A DNA stretch of 35,587 nucleotides, taken from NCBI GenBank assembly GCA_030625775.1, contig DAOUQC010000054.1, positions 1 to 35,587 of the forward strand. Direction: 5' to 3'. This document shows positions 1-8,042 of this stretch, in pieces. Position 1 is the first letter of the stretch. Every line of letters starts with the position of its first letter. Made by a program: the position numbers and the translations under genes. This DNA comes from Verrucomicrobiota bacterium. GTDB taxonomy: Bacteria > Verrucomicrobiota > Verrucomicrobiia > Verrucomicrobiales > DEV007. The notes below the pieces were generated by a model. The model had not been told where the DNA came from. It saw nothing but the letters and a program-made list of their open reading frames with translations, and searched no databases.

Positions 1-273
1 AAGGCCATTGAAAAAATTGTCAAGGAAGCCGCCTGCCGTTTAGGCAGTGGAGTGGCAACGGTGGTTCAGTTGATGGCTCCTGAAGTGATCGTATTGGGCG
101 GTGGCTTGATAGAAGCGATGCCTGAGTTGTTCCTCAAGACACTTGAAAAATCCGTGGATGAGAAAGTTCTGGCACCGTTCAGGGGCCAGTATCGAATTGT
201 GGAGGCAAAACTCGGTGATGACGCGGGTGTTCAAGGCGCTGCAGCCTGGGCCGCTAAATCGGTGGAGGGGTAG
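1..273 (+). CDS. ROK-family sugar kinase/regulator, C-terminal fragment
   Basis: The reading frame is open from the first base, so this is the last 90 residues of a gene that starts before the window. The fragment has the C-terminal ROK signature: a helix leading into PEVIVLGGGL, then KLGDDAGVQGAA close to the stop. In ROK kinases (glucokinase, N-acetylmannosamine kinase and fructokinase types) this part belongs to the second lobe of the ATP-binding fold. The N-terminal phosphate loop, catalytic Asp and zinc-binding cysteines lie outside the window. Substrate, and whether it is a kinase or a NagC/XylR-type repressor, therefore cannot be decided. Family membership is fairly certain. Confidence 0.85.
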   Translation, partial: KAIEKIVKEAACRLGSGVATVVQLMAPEVIVLGGGLIEAMPELFLKTLEKSVDEKVLAPFRGQYRIVEAKLGDDAGVQGAAAWAAKSVEG

Positions 274-310
274 GTTCCGCTTCGCGGAAAATCAGAATTT
301 AGGAAGAGTA

Positions 311-757
311 ATGAAATGGGTTCCGAGGAGTTTAGGGGGGAAATTGGGATGCCTCGGCTGCTTTGGTATTGCTGGACTTAGTCTGGTGGTATGTATTTTT
401 TTAACCGGAGTAGCAACTTTTCCACTTTGGCTACCAGGGCCGATTCTACAGCAGCACAAAACAGATGTTGCCTGGGAATGGGGGCAATTCGCACCTCTTC
501 CAGAGAGTGCAGCCAACTTTCACATCGACACGTCAGGAAGTCCTTTTACACGAACTTTTAGCGGGTCATTTTCAGCAGATCGTAAAATACTTGAACAATG
601 GATTAAGGATTCTCCAGGGCTTGAATTTGAAAATGGCGAGAAGCTTGGGTCTGGAAAAATCAAATATGTGATCACTCCCGGAGGAGGAGCGGGCTTTGGT
701 TATGTCGAGTTTGATTCTACTGCAAAAATTATTATTTTTACTATTTCATGGAGTTGA
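311..757 (+). CDS. Hypothetical single-pass membrane protein
   Basis: Not recognised. I chose the ATG at 311 because AGGAAG lies a few bases upstream and the gene then starts just after the ROK stop. The longer in-frame version from 143 would overlap the ROK gene by about 130 bases. The 148-residue product has a basic, glycine-rich N terminus, one hydrophobic segment at about residues 10-38 containing two cysteines, and a soluble C-terminal part of about 100 residues that would face outward. There is no lipobox, catalytic motif or repeat. It is AT-richer than the genes further along, especially near its end. It lies co-directional between the ROK gene and a phosphatase-like gene. Confidence 0.6.
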   Translation: MKWVPRSLGGKLGCLGCFGIAGLSLVVCIFLTGVATFPLWLPGPILQQHKTDVAWEWGQFAPLPESAANFHIDTSGSPFTRTFSGSFSADRKILEQWIKDSPGLEFENGEKLGSGKIKYVITPGGGAGFGYVEFDSTAKIIIFTISWS

Positions 758-785
758 TAAGTGAAGTTGAGTTTTTTATAGGGAA

Positions 786-1112
786 ATGAAAAAGAGGCTG
801 CTCTTTGTTTGTTCGCAGAATAAATTGCGAAGCCCTACTGGAGAAGAGGTCTATGCTGATCACCCAACAGTCGAGGCTGATTCGGCAGGTTTAAATAATA
901 ATGCAGAGCTACCGCTTGCTCCTGAGCAAATTGAATGGGCTGATGTGATTTTTGTGATGGAGAAGGCTCACCGCAGTCGACTGAACCAAAAATTTCAGAA
1001 ATACCTGGCAGGGAAGCAGATCGTGGTTCTGGGTATTCCAGACAATTATTCCTACATGGACCCAGAACTGGTTAAGCTGATCAAGTCTCGCTGTGAGCCT
1101 TATCTGCCATAG
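786..1112 (+). CDS. Small low-molecular-weight tyrosine-phosphatase-like protein
   Basis: A 108-residue protein opening with a beta strand and the phosphate-binding loop VCSQNKLRS. This gives the Cys-X5-Arg signature of low-molecular-weight protein tyrosine phosphatases (Cys9, Arg15). A later segment, WADVIFVMEKAHRSRL, matches the second conserved block. The P-D-N-Y-S-Y-M-D-P stretch near residue 85 could supply the general-acid aspartate. At this length it fits the small group of predicted phosphatases (COG4551 type) rather than the classical 150-residue enzymes. The substrate is unknown; arsenate reductase is a less likely alternative. It follows the preceding gene by about 30 bases, so co-transcription is plausible. 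It converges on amtB across a terminator. Confidence 0.8.
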   Translation: MKKRLLFVCSQNKLRSPTGEEVYADHPTVEADSAGLNNNAELPLAPEQIEWADVIFVMEKAHRSRLNQKFQKYLAGKQIVVLGIPDNYSYMDPELVKLIKSRCEPYLP

Positions 1113-1148
1113 AAAAAACCCCCGCCCGGCTTGCGCCAGACGAGGGTT
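1113..1148 (-). terminator. Rho-independent terminator of amtB
   Basis: Read on the minus strand this is a 13-pair stem with three G-U wobbles, a six-base CGCAAG loop and a run of six T. The mismatches on the plus strand become wobble pairs only in the minus transcript, which fixes the orientation. It lies about 35 bases past the amtB stop codon. Confidence 0.8.
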
Positions 1149-1181
1149 CTAACCATTAGGAAACAAAGGTTAATCTGCAGA

Positions 1182-2615
1182 CTACATATGCAGGTGATAG
1201 GCCGGTGAACCGTGCTCTGCCACATCGAGGCCTTCATGCTCTTCTTCAGAGCTGACACGCACTCCCATGATCAGTTTGAGGATGAAGAACGTTCCTCCCG
1301 CTGCGACAAAAGCAAAAGCACTGATGGCAGCTGTACCGATAATCTGGGTCCCAAGACTGTGTTCCGGGTTGAAAGAGAAGATCCCCACCGCAATCGTTCC
1401 CCAGACACCGCCGATACCATGAACGGAAATCGCACCAACCGGATCATCAATTTTGAGTTTATCGATGACCAAGATGGCAGCAAAGATCAGCAATCCGGAA
1501 ATCGCACCGATGATGATGGAGTTGGCTTCAGAAACAGTGTCCGCACCAGCGGTGATTCCCACCAGCCCCGCAAGAATTCCGTTGAGAGCCATCGATAGGT
1601 CGGGCTTTTTAAGCACCAGCATAGAAGCAAAAATGGCTGCCACTGCACCACCACAAGCTCCGAGTGAAGTAGTAACAAAGACGTAGGAAACCGCTTTTGG
1701 ATCGGCACTGAGAGCGGAACCCCCATTAAAGCCAAACCACCCGAGCCAGAGCAGGAACACTCCGATTGTCGCCAAGGGCATGCTGTGACCGATGATCGGT
1801 TTGATACCATTTTTGGTATATTTGCCCTTACGGGGTCCTAGAATCAATACGCAGGCCAGAGCTGAAAAACCACCAAACGCATGCACCACTGATGATCCGG
1901 CAAAGTCATAAAATCCCATGTCATCAAGCCAACCACCTCCCCATTTCCAATAACCGGTGATAGGGTAGAAAAATCCAACCAGAATCACGGCGAAGACCAT
2001 GAATGTAGAAAGTTTGACCCGTTCGGCGACTGCACCGGAAACGATGGTTGCAGCCGTTGCTGCAAACATGGCCTGGAAGATGAAATCACCCCACCAGGTG
2101 TAGCCTACATTATAGGCTGCTGAAGCATTGGCAGGGTCATTGAGATCCATTCCAAACCAGCTGCCCATAGCAAAATAATTTTCAATCAAGCCATTGCCAT
2201 CGCCAGGGTACATCGAATTGAAACCCCAGAATGCATAAAGCAATAGACCACTGGTAATGATCCAGACGTTCTTGAAGAGAATATTGACCGTATTTTTAGA
2301 CTGAGTCAGGCCACTTTCCAATGTGGCAAAACCCAGGTGCATGATGAATACCAAGGCGGCGGCAATACAAATCCACAAATTGTTCACAGTAAAGAGAGCT
2401 AAAGACTCAACTGCTTCAGTGGCTTTGTTATCAGCTTCAGTACTATAAGCGCTAGTAACTACCTCTTCGGGTGTTGCCGTGCCAGTTTCAGCCTTGGCCG
2501 CTGCTTCGGGAGCTTTTGCCGCTTCGGCTGCATCCTGGGCAATTAAAGTTCCGACCGGCATCAATAAGAGAGCCGCCATTGTGATCCAAAGCCACGTTCG
2601 TGCTGTGATTATCAT
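1182..2615 (-). CDS. amtB: Ammonium transporter with signal peptide
   Basis: A member of the Amt/MEP/Rh family that conducts ammonium/ammonia through the inner membrane as a trimer. The ATG at 2615 gives 477 residues: a signal peptide (about 1-27), an Ala/Glu-rich linker to about residue 70, then eleven predicted membrane helices. The pore histidine pair is present: His245 in AGSSVVHAFGG and His399 in SVHGIGGVWGT, with Asp237 before the first. The C-terminal cytoplasmic tail keeps the EEEHEGLDVAEHG block that communicates with GlnK. The longer reading frame reaching 2756 is rejected because a sigma-54 promoter lies inside it and the added residues are not signal-like. No glnK gene is adjacent. 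Expression is probably nitrogen-regulated. Confidence 0.93.
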   Translation of the reverse strand: MIITARTWLWITMAALLLMPVGTLIAQDAAEAAKAPEAAAKAETGTATPEEVVTSAYSTEADNKATEAVESLALFTVNNLWICIAAALVFIMHLGFATLESGLTQSKNTVNILFKNVWIITSGLLLYAFWGFNSMYPGDGNGLIENYFAMGSWFGMDLNDPANASAAYNVGYTWWGDFIFQAMFAATAATIVSGAVAERVKLSTFMVFAVILVGFFYPITGYWKWGGGWLDDMGFYDFAGSSVVHAFGGFSALACVLILGPRKGKYTKNGIKPIIGHSMPLATIGVFLLWLGWFGFNGGSALSADPKAVSYVFVTTSLGACGGAVAAIFASMLVLKKPDLSMALNGILAGLVGITAGADTVSEANSIIIGAISGLLIFAAILVIDKLKIDDPVGAISVHGIGGVWGTIAVGIFSFNPEHSLGTQIIGTAAISAFAFVAAGGTFFILKLIMGVRVSSEEEHEGLDVAEHGSPAYHLHM

Positions 2616-2710
2616 AGTTTTTCTTAGTTTGTGTTTTTGAGATAGTTGATTCAAAGCTACGCAAGCTATTAGGTCGCAGACGAAGGCCGTGAGTTCGCCT
2701 CTAGGAAATA

Positions 2711-2726
2711 GCAGGGGCCGTGCCAA
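2711..2726 (-). promoter_or_regulatory. Sigma-54 (-24/-12) promoter for amtB
   Basis: On the minus strand the sequence reads TTGGCACG-GCCC-CTGCT. The -24 half is a perfect match to YTGGCACG. The -12 half matches four of five bases of TTGCW. The essential GG (2723-2724) and GC (2711-2712) are separated by exactly ten bases. A start near 2700 gives a leader of about 85 bases to the amtB ATG. No clear NtrC palindrome was seen upstream. Confidence 0.72.
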
Positions 2727-2822
2727 AGTTGGGGAAAAATGAAAAAATTCTATCAACCCCTATTGCAAAGGGATTCAAAGCTCCCTCATTCTCAAATAAA
2801 TACACCGGGAGGAGGATCAGAA

Positions 2823-3644
2823 TCAGAGAACATTAAACTCAAAGGCCGCATACCCCACCACCCGGTCTTTGCCACCTGCCGTGTCTCCGGAGTTACGCAA
2901 ATCGAGCTGCTTCGCTTGTAGCCCATGCCGCCTGGCGGCAATTAACAAGGCTTGAATGGCCTTTTGCCCGCAAGCCTGGTCACTGCTGAGTTTTTCTGGC
3001 GCAAGCTCTTTGATGGCTTGTACCGCCTGCTGGTCCATCACAGAGGCTTCTGAATAATTGTGGAAGTGGCTGAGATCGGAACTCACCACAATGAGCGTTT
3101 CTGGCCCACCCCAAATTTGTTCGAGAACTTCAGCAATAGCTTCTGCGCTGCTGCATCCGAAGACCAGCGGTACCAGGGTGAAGTCATCGATTAGCTCTTG
3201 CAGGAAAGGCAGCTGGACTTCGAGTGAATGTTCCAGGCGATGAGCCTCATCGAGTTCACCCACCTGCGGAAGTAGCAAAACCTGCCTGATGGCCTCGCGG
3301 TCAAGCGGCACTTCTCCCAAAGGCGTGGCAAAATTTCCTGCACTACTGGAAGCGATGCCCTCTAGAGGAACCCGATGTGAAGGGCCGAGCAGAATCACCC
3401 GCTTGATCACCTCGTGCCAGGGGCGCAGCTGCGCATACACCGAAGCCGCAACCGGGCCTGAATAAATGTAACCTGCGTGAGGGACAATAATGGCCTTTGG
3501 CGGTGTAGTCCCCGGTTCCTCAGTTTGAGTTGGAGGATCGACAGCTTCTCGTAAATAGGCTTTCACCTGGTGCTTCAGTGCTTCAGGGTCTGCCGGGTAA
3601 AAAGATCCGGCCACAGCTGCCGGACGCGTAAAGGGAGTGTCCAT
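2823..3644 (-). CDS. AmmeMemoRadiSam system protein B (MEMO family)
   Basis: A 273-residue protein of the MEMO family, whose fold resembles non-haem iron class III extradiol dioxygenases. The three histidines of the metal site are visible: His56 in PHAGYIYSG, His90 in LLGPSHRVPL and His193 in SSDLSHF. The family cysteine (Cys225, in ACGQKA) is also present. Bacterial members are commonly encoded near AMMECR1 and a radical SAM enzyme, together called AmmeMemoRadiSam; the pathway is not established. The radical SAM partner lies on the other strand about 390 bases away. No AMMECR1 gene is in the window. The start lacks a strong ribosome site but begins the conserved N terminus directly. Confidence 0.9.
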   Translation of the reverse strand: MDTPFTRPAAVAGSFYPADPEALKHQVKAYLREAVDPPTQTEEPGTTPPKAIIVPHAGYIYSGPVAASVYAQLRPWHEVIKRVILLGPSHRVPLEGIASSSAGNFATPLGEVPLDREAIRQVLLLPQVGELDEAHRLEHSLEVQLPFLQELIDDFTLVPLVFGCSSAEAIAEVLEQIWGGPETLIVVSSDLSHFHNYSEASVMDQQAVQAIKELAPEKLSSDQACGQKAIQALLIAARRHGLQAKQLDLRNSGDTAGGKDRVVGYAAFEFNVL

Positions 3645-3656
3645 GGGTAACTCATT

Positions 3657-3990
3657 TTACAAAGCTTTCAGGTATTCCACCAGACTCTATTTTTCGTCGT
3701 CGCTGAGTTGCATGCCAAATTCATGGCCCTGGTTCTCATTTCCTCGAACTTTGACATCAAATCGCCAGCCCCCCCGTGACAGGCTGATTGACTGAATCAA
3801 TGCCCACCTTCTTTGGCTTCCGTTCACGGCCCACCAGGAATTCTTTTGGCCGTCTGTCTACATTTTTATATGATGTTGTTCCACCACATTGCACGACGGG
3901 ACGGGATAAATCCCTGGAAAAATTGTGAGCTGGTTTTTGCCGACGGTAGCATTCTGCATTCTGTTTTCTCTGGGCACAACCTTCGAACAA
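3657..3990 (-). pseudogene. Broken remnant of a cytochrome-like secreted protein, C-terminal part
   Basis: The minus strand between the two AmmeMemoRadiSam genes reads as decayed coding sequence. One frame carries KEFLVGRERKPKKVGIDSVN and ends in PVTGG. After a one-base shift inside a run of seven C (about 3768-3775 on the plus strand) it continues as WRFDVKVRGNENQGHEFG, then MQLSDDEK. It then meets an in-frame amber codon and resumes SLVEYLKAL before TAA at 3657-3659. The ending GNxNxGHEFGxxLSDxEKxxLxEYLKxL resembles the C terminus of di-haem cytochrome c peroxidase-like proteins (from memory). No haem motif or start is left. Two independent lesions argue for a true pseudogene rather than a sequencing error. 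The upstream limit is uncertain. Confidence 0.6.
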
Positions 3991-4031
3991 CCCGGATGCC
4001 CGGCTTGTCTAACAATTGAAGGGATTTGATA

Positions 4032-5114
4032 ATGAATGCTCAAGAAGGCACAGTAAAAACTCACTACTGGCACAAGCTGGAGGACGGCCGGGTGCAGTGT
4101 GATGTCTGTCCACGTGAGTGCAAACTGCAGGAAGGCCAACGAGGTTTCTGTTTTGTGCGTGCCAATCAAAATGATGAAATCGTGCTCACCACTTACGGGC
4201 TTTCGAGTGGCTTCTGTATCGACCCAATTGAAAAAAAACCGCTGAGCCATTTTTTGCCCGGCACCTCGGTGCTGTCATTTGGGACGGCGGGTTGCAATCT
4301 GGGCTGCCAGTTCTGTCAGAACTGGGATATGAGCAAGTCGCGGGAGATGGCAACCCTGGCAGATCAGGCATCGCCAGAGCAACTGGCACGAACGGCCAAG
4401 GAACTGAGCTGTCGCAGTGTGGCGTTCACCTACAACGACCCAACCGTGTTCATGGAATATGCCGATGATGTGGCGGATGCCTGCCGCGAACAGGGTATTC
4501 GATCCGTGGCGGTTACCGCGGGTTACATGTGCCCCGAACCGAGACGAGAATTCTATTCCCATATGGATGCGGTGGATATTGATTTCAAAGGCTTCACCGA
4601 GGCCTTTTATTCCAAAATTTGTTCAGCCCATTTGCAGGAGGTGAAGGAAACCCTCATTTATGTAAAAAATGAAACTGATGTCTGGTTAGAGATCACCACC
4701 CTGCTCATTCCGGGAGAAAATGACTCCGACAAGGAATTGCACGACATGAGCGCCTGGGTGGTCGAGCAACTCGGGCCCGACGTCCCCTGGCATTTTTCCG
4801 CTTTTCATCCTGATTGGAAAATGAAAAATCTGCCGGCAACGCCTCCGTCAACCTTGCGGAGGGCACGCGAGATCGCCATCGCCAGTGGCATTCGTCATGT
4901 TTATGTAGGAAACGTGCATGACGAAGAGGCTGACAGCACTTATTGTCACAACTGCGGCAAACGTTTGATCGGTCGGGATTGGTATGAACTGACCAAATGG
5001 AATCTTACCGCCAAGGGAACTTGTCCAGATTGTGGCACCCTGTTGCCAGGTGTTTTTGAAAAAAAGCCCGGCAACTGGGGAAGAAAACGAATGCCGGTTA
5101 AAATCAGTCAGTAA
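4032..5114 (+). CDS. AmmeMemoRadiSam system radical SAM enzyme
   Basis: A 360-residue radical SAM protein. The N-terminal domain has four cysteines (23, 26, 30 and 40; CDVCPREC, then GFC). Next is the cluster-binding loop CNLGCQFC (Cys88, 92, 95; CX3CX2C), followed by a partial TIM barrel. At the C terminus is a zinc-ribbon-like pair, CHNC (305, 308) and CPDC (331, 334). This order matches the AmmeMemoRadiSam radical SAM family, related to pyruvate formate-lyase activases. The ATG at 4032 has AAGGGA at suitable spacing; a TTG two codons earlier is less likely. It is divergent from the MEMO gene and directly followed by a methyltransferase five bases on. The reaction is unknown. Confidence 0.9.
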   Translation: MNAQEGTVKTHYWHKLEDGRVQCDVCPRECKLQEGQRGFCFVRANQNDEIVLTTYGLSSGFCIDPIEKKPLSHFLPGTSVLSFGTAGCNLGCQFCQNWDMSKSREMATLADQASPEQLARTAKELSCRSVAFTYNDPTVFMEYADDVADACREQGIRSVAVTAGYMCPEPRREFYSHMDAVDIDFKGFTEAFYSKICSAHLQEVKETLIYVKNETDVWLEITTLLIPGENDSDKELHDMSAWVVEQLGPDVPWHFSAFHPDWKMKNLPATPPSTLRRAREIAIASGIRHVYVGNVHDEEADSTYCHNCGKRLIGRDWYELTKWNLTAKGTCPDCGTLLPGVFEKKPGNWGRKRMPVKISQ

Positions 5115-5119
5115 ATATT

Positions 5120-5809
5120 ATGAAAATACAAAGTTTAATTGCAGTATCACTTGCCTGCGGATGGATGGTTTCCCTGCAAGCACAGGAAAAAAGTGTCAAC
5201 CCAGGTATCAATAAATCCTTTCAGGATCCGAGTGTTGCCAAATTCGAAAAACGCTTCGAAAAAGAAGGCCGTGAGGTCTATGACAAACGACAGACGATCA
5301 TCAAGGAACTGGGCTTGAGGCCTGGCATGACGGTGGCTGACATCGGTGCGGGAACAGGGCTGTTCACTCGTTTACTGGCACCAGCTGTGGGCAAGGAAGG
5401 CAAGGTTTACGCGGTCGATATCGCCAAGTCCTTTGTCGAACATGCGACGAAAAGCGCCAGGGAACAGGGATGGTCCAATGTGGAAGGCCTCGTCTGCAAG
5501 GCTGATGATGCCTTGCTCCCCGCAGCTTCTGTAGATCTCGTTTTCATCTGTGCGACCTATCATCATTTTGAGTTTCCCTCAAAAACCATGGCCTCCATCC
5601 TCAAAGCTCTGCATCCGGGCGGCAAACTGGTAGTGATCGATTTTGAGCGCATCGAAGGCAAATCCCGTGAATGGTTGCTCAAACATGTTCGAGCGGACAA
5701 AGCTCTGGTCACAAAAGAAATCAAAGCGAGCGGTTTTGATTTTGAAAAGGAAGTTCCTATGTTTAAGGAAAATTATTTCCTGATGTTCAAAGCGGGTGGG
5801 AGTAAATAA
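5120..5809 (+). CDS. Class I SAM-dependent methyltransferase with signal peptide
   Basis: A 229-residue protein with a Rossmann methyltransferase core. Motif I is VADIGAGTG (72-80), the acidic residue ending strand two is in VYAVDIA, and a DLVFICATYHHF block lies where motif IV is expected. The first 22 residues look like a Sec signal peptide: Lys, a hydrophobic core, then LQAQ as a cleavage region. Export of a SAM-dependent enzyme is unusual, although signal-bearing predicted methyltransferases are known in the database family COG4798. It begins five bases after the radical SAM stop, so the two are almost certainly one transcript. The substrate is unknown. The N-terminal segment could instead be an uncleaved anchor. 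Confidence 0.85.
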   Translation: MKIQSLIAVSLACGWMVSLQAQEKSVNPGINKSFQDPSVAKFEKRFEKEGREVYDKRQTIIKELGLRPGMTVADIGAGTGLFTRLLAPAVGKEGKVYAVDIAKSFVEHATKSAREQGWSNVEGLVCKADDALLPAASVDLVFICATYHHFEFPSKTMASILKALHPGGKLVVIDFERIEGKSREWLLKHVRADKALVTKEIKASGFDFEKEVPMFKENYFLMFKAGGSK

Positions 5810-5855
5810 TAAGCAGCGCATTGTCCTGATGGCTTTTGTAAGAGTCCTATAACTC

Positions 5856-6719
5856 ATGTTGGGGAGTTTCCTGGTAGCAGCCCAGATGGGTTTGATCGCA
5901 GTTCTGATCTGGCAGTCAAGGGCAGCACTGGAGTCACCTTGGTTTATAGCGGGATTGGCGATTTCCGGGGCTTGGATGTTGTGGGCCGTATGGTCGATGC
6001 CACACAAGACTTTGAAGATCCATCCGTCTCCAGCGGAGGCAGGAGTGCTTTGCCGCAACCGGGCTTATCGATGGGTGCGGCATCCGATGTACGGAGCGGT
6101 TTTGTTGGGCGGTTTGATGCTAGCCTGGGCTGAAGGCGGGTGGCTCACTCTGCTTTGTTGGCTGGGATTGATCCTAACACTGTGGGTAAAGAGCAGCTTG
6201 GAGGAAAAATGGTTGAGTGAACGGTATCCGGAATATGAAGAATTTAAGCGCATCACACCGCGTTGGATTCCTCTCTGGCCTATGGGAAATGATACTCTGC
6301 CGCAACGATGGGGCAGGCGTGTGCTTTGGACTTGTTTGCTTTTACTCTTGGCTACTTTGCTTTGGCAATCCTATGAAGGTGCTTGGGATACAAACTTGTT
6401 TGATGGCAAATCAGCACACAATATCCGGACCAGACAAGCTGCGCAGTTGATCGACACAACCCCGGATCTACTGGTTCTGGATGTTCGTTCCGAATGGGAA
6501 TATTCGGGGCAACGCTTGCCCGGGGCAGTGAACATTTCGATCAATGATCCTGATTTTGATGATAAATTCAGTCACGAGCTCACTGGGAAATCGGCTATTC
6601 TAATCTACTGTGCTGGCGGCTACCGAAGCCGGCAGGGAGTCGGGCGCATTCAGCAGCTGGAGAACACCCTGCCCGTCTATCATCTGCATCGCGGTATGAT
6701 GGAATGGTGGTGGCGCTGA
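5856..6719 (+). CDS. ICMT-like methyltransferase fused to a rhodanese domain
   Basis: A 287-residue protein of two parts. Residues 1-170 are a membrane domain with about five hydrophobic segments. It carries the isoprenylcysteine carboxyl methyltransferase/phospholipid methyltransferase signature YRWVRHPMYGAVLL (71-84) and the downstream EEKWLSERYPEYEEFK block. Residues 185-287 are a rhodanese domain with LLVLDVRSEWEY and an active-site loop CAGGYR (Cys252, Arg257) that would carry a persulfide. Rhodanese fusions to this methyltransferase type are not something I know as common. The gene follows the signal-bearing methyltransferase by 46 bases in the same direction and may belong to its operon. 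The methyl acceptor and the role of sulfur are unknown. Confidence 0.82.
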   Translation: MLGSFLVAAQMGLIAVLIWQSRAALESPWFIAGLAISGAWMLWAVWSMPHKTLKIHPSPAEAGVLCRNRAYRWVRHPMYGAVLLGGLMLAWAEGGWLTLLCWLGLILTLWVKSSLEEKWLSERYPEYEEFKRITPRWIPLWPMGNDTLPQRWGRRVLWTCLLLLLATLLWQSYEGAWDTNLFDGKSAHNIRTRQAAQLIDTTPDLLVLDVRSEWEYSGQRLPGAVNISINDPDFDDKFSHELTGKSAILIYCAGGYRSRQGVGRIQQLENTLPVYHLHRGMMEWWWR

Positions 6720-6771
6720 AATCCTGTGTCCTGCGCTTGAATTTCCCTGTAGGATTGTGTATCAATATGGA

Positions 6772-7917
6772 GTGAAAAAAATTGCGAAAACAGGATTATT
6801 TCTATTTGGAGTCTTAGCCTGGTTTAGTTTTTTTTCGTCGGCGGCCGGCAAAGAAATTCCCCTGGCTTTGATCCCCATCGAAGGGGCTCAAGCAGCCAGC
6901 GCCAACCAGATCCTGACTTACGAGATCAAGAGAAGTGCTTTTTTTTATCTGGCACAAGCCCAGGCGGGAGCCTTTGTGATGAAAGGGCGTTTCGTAAAAA
7001 AGGGTTTGCAAGGTGAGCTATTGCACCCGGATGGACACCTGCTGTTCAAACGAGTCTACAATTCAGGAGTATTAAAAGCTGATCTGCGGCAGTTGGCCGA
7101 TGATATCGTTTTTGCCGCTACTGGTCGACCGGGCATTGCCACCAGTCAGATCGCTTTTATAGGAACCCGAAATAGTAAGCCTGATATCTTTATCTGTGAC
7201 TACGATGGCAAGAATATCCGTCAGATCACCCGTGACGGCCTGCCCAAACGACACCCCTGCCTGAGTTCAAACGGGAGGCTTCTTTTTTTTACCGGAATGG
7301 CCCGACCAGGCGGAGGAATATACAAAATTGATCTAAGCACCGACCAAACAAAACGAATTGCACCAAGCCACGGTATCCCCAGTGAAAGAGCGGTGATTTC
7401 ACCTGACGGAAAACAGTTGGCCATGGTCCTTTCGGAAAACGGCAACAGCGATCTTTATATCAGCCGCAGCTCGGGAAAATCCCGCCGCCGCCTGACCGAT
7501 AGCTCTATCGCGGAATTTCAACCTTCGTGGTCAGCAGACGGGAAATCACTGGTTTATACTGCTGTGACCGGTCCCGGGAAAACCCAGCTATTCATTGTCA
7601 GCACCAAAAGCGGCAAACACCCCACAGCTCTGGCCATCAACTTACCCACTCCAGCCCAAGCAAATTGGTCTCCCGACGGGCAGCGTATTGCTTTTGTCAG
7701 CGGTGGCTCTAATAACCCGAGTATTGCGATTCATGATCTGCGTGATCGATCCAGCCAGATTCTCACCCAGGGACAATCACCCGTTTGGGGTGCGGACTCC
7801 CGCCATTTGATATACACCAACAAAGGAGCTCTATATCGCATCGATGCCAATACGGGTGAAAAAGGACAGATTCTGAGCAGCAGTGCCCAGGTTTATGATC
7901 CCAGCTGGACGAGATAA
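6772..7917 (+). CDS. TolB-like secreted beta-propeller protein
   Basis: A 381-residue protein with a signal peptide (about 1-27). An N-terminal mixed domain (about 28-115) follows, then at least five propeller blades with the WD40-like TolB pattern. Examples are DIFICDYDGKNIRQITRDG, SPDGKQLAMV, SADGKSLVY, SPDGQRIAFVSGG and ADSRHLIYT. TolB is the periplasmic propeller of the Tol-Pal envelope complex. No pal, tolA or tolQR gene is adjacent, so true TolB function is inferred only. ExbB and ExbD genes lie about 9 kb away. The GTG at 6772 gives the cleanest signal peptide. Another GTG at 6757 adds five residues and neither has a good ribosome site. Confidence 0.82.
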   Translation: MKKIAKTGLFLFGVLAWFSFFSSAAGKEIPLALIPIEGAQAASANQILTYEIKRSAFFYLAQAQAGAFVMKGRFVKKGLQGELLHPDGHLLFKRVYNSGVLKADLRQLADDIVFAATGRPGIATSQIAFIGTRNSKPDIFICDYDGKNIRQITRDGLPKRHPCLSSNGRLLFFTGMARPGGGIYKIDLSTDQTKRIAPSHGIPSERAVISPDGKQLAMVLSENGNSDLYISRSSGKSRRRLTDSSIAEFQPSWSADGKSLVYTAVTGPGKTQLFIVSTKSGKHPTALAINLPTPAQANWSPDGQRIAFVSGGSNNPSIAIHDLRDRSSQILTQGQSPVWGADSRHLIYTNKGALYRIDANTGEKGQILSSSAQVYDPSWTR

Positions 7918-7954
7918 CAATAGAGAGTAAGCACTGCCCTTCCTCATTAAAACT

Positions 7955-7985
7955 AAAACCCGCATTACAAACGAATGCCCGTTTT
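7955..7985 (+). terminator. Possible imperfect terminator after the TolB-like gene
   Basis: Two five-pair stems (AAAAC/GTTTT and GCATT/AATGC) are separated by a CC/CC internal mismatch and enclose a seven-base loop. The hairpin ends in TTTT. It lies between the TolB-like stop and the next gene. The interior mismatches make it a weak candidate. Confidence 0.3.
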
Positions 7986-8042
7986 ATAATCGCCTATCAA
8001 GAAGCTGCCCTGTATTCTTGTTGAACTGACAAAAGGAACGGT

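Noticed and set aside
143-310. Upstream extension of the hypothetical gene at 311
   Set aside because: It overlaps the ROK gene in another frame; the ATG at 311 has a ribosome site.
2616-2756. Extended amtB start adding 47 residues
   Set aside because: The sigma-54 promoter lies within it and the shorter start gives a proper signal peptide.
3858-4250. 130-residue minus-strand frame over the radical SAM start
   Set aside because: It is mostly antisense to the radical SAM gene and shows no family features; part of it overlaps the pseudogene in a different frame.
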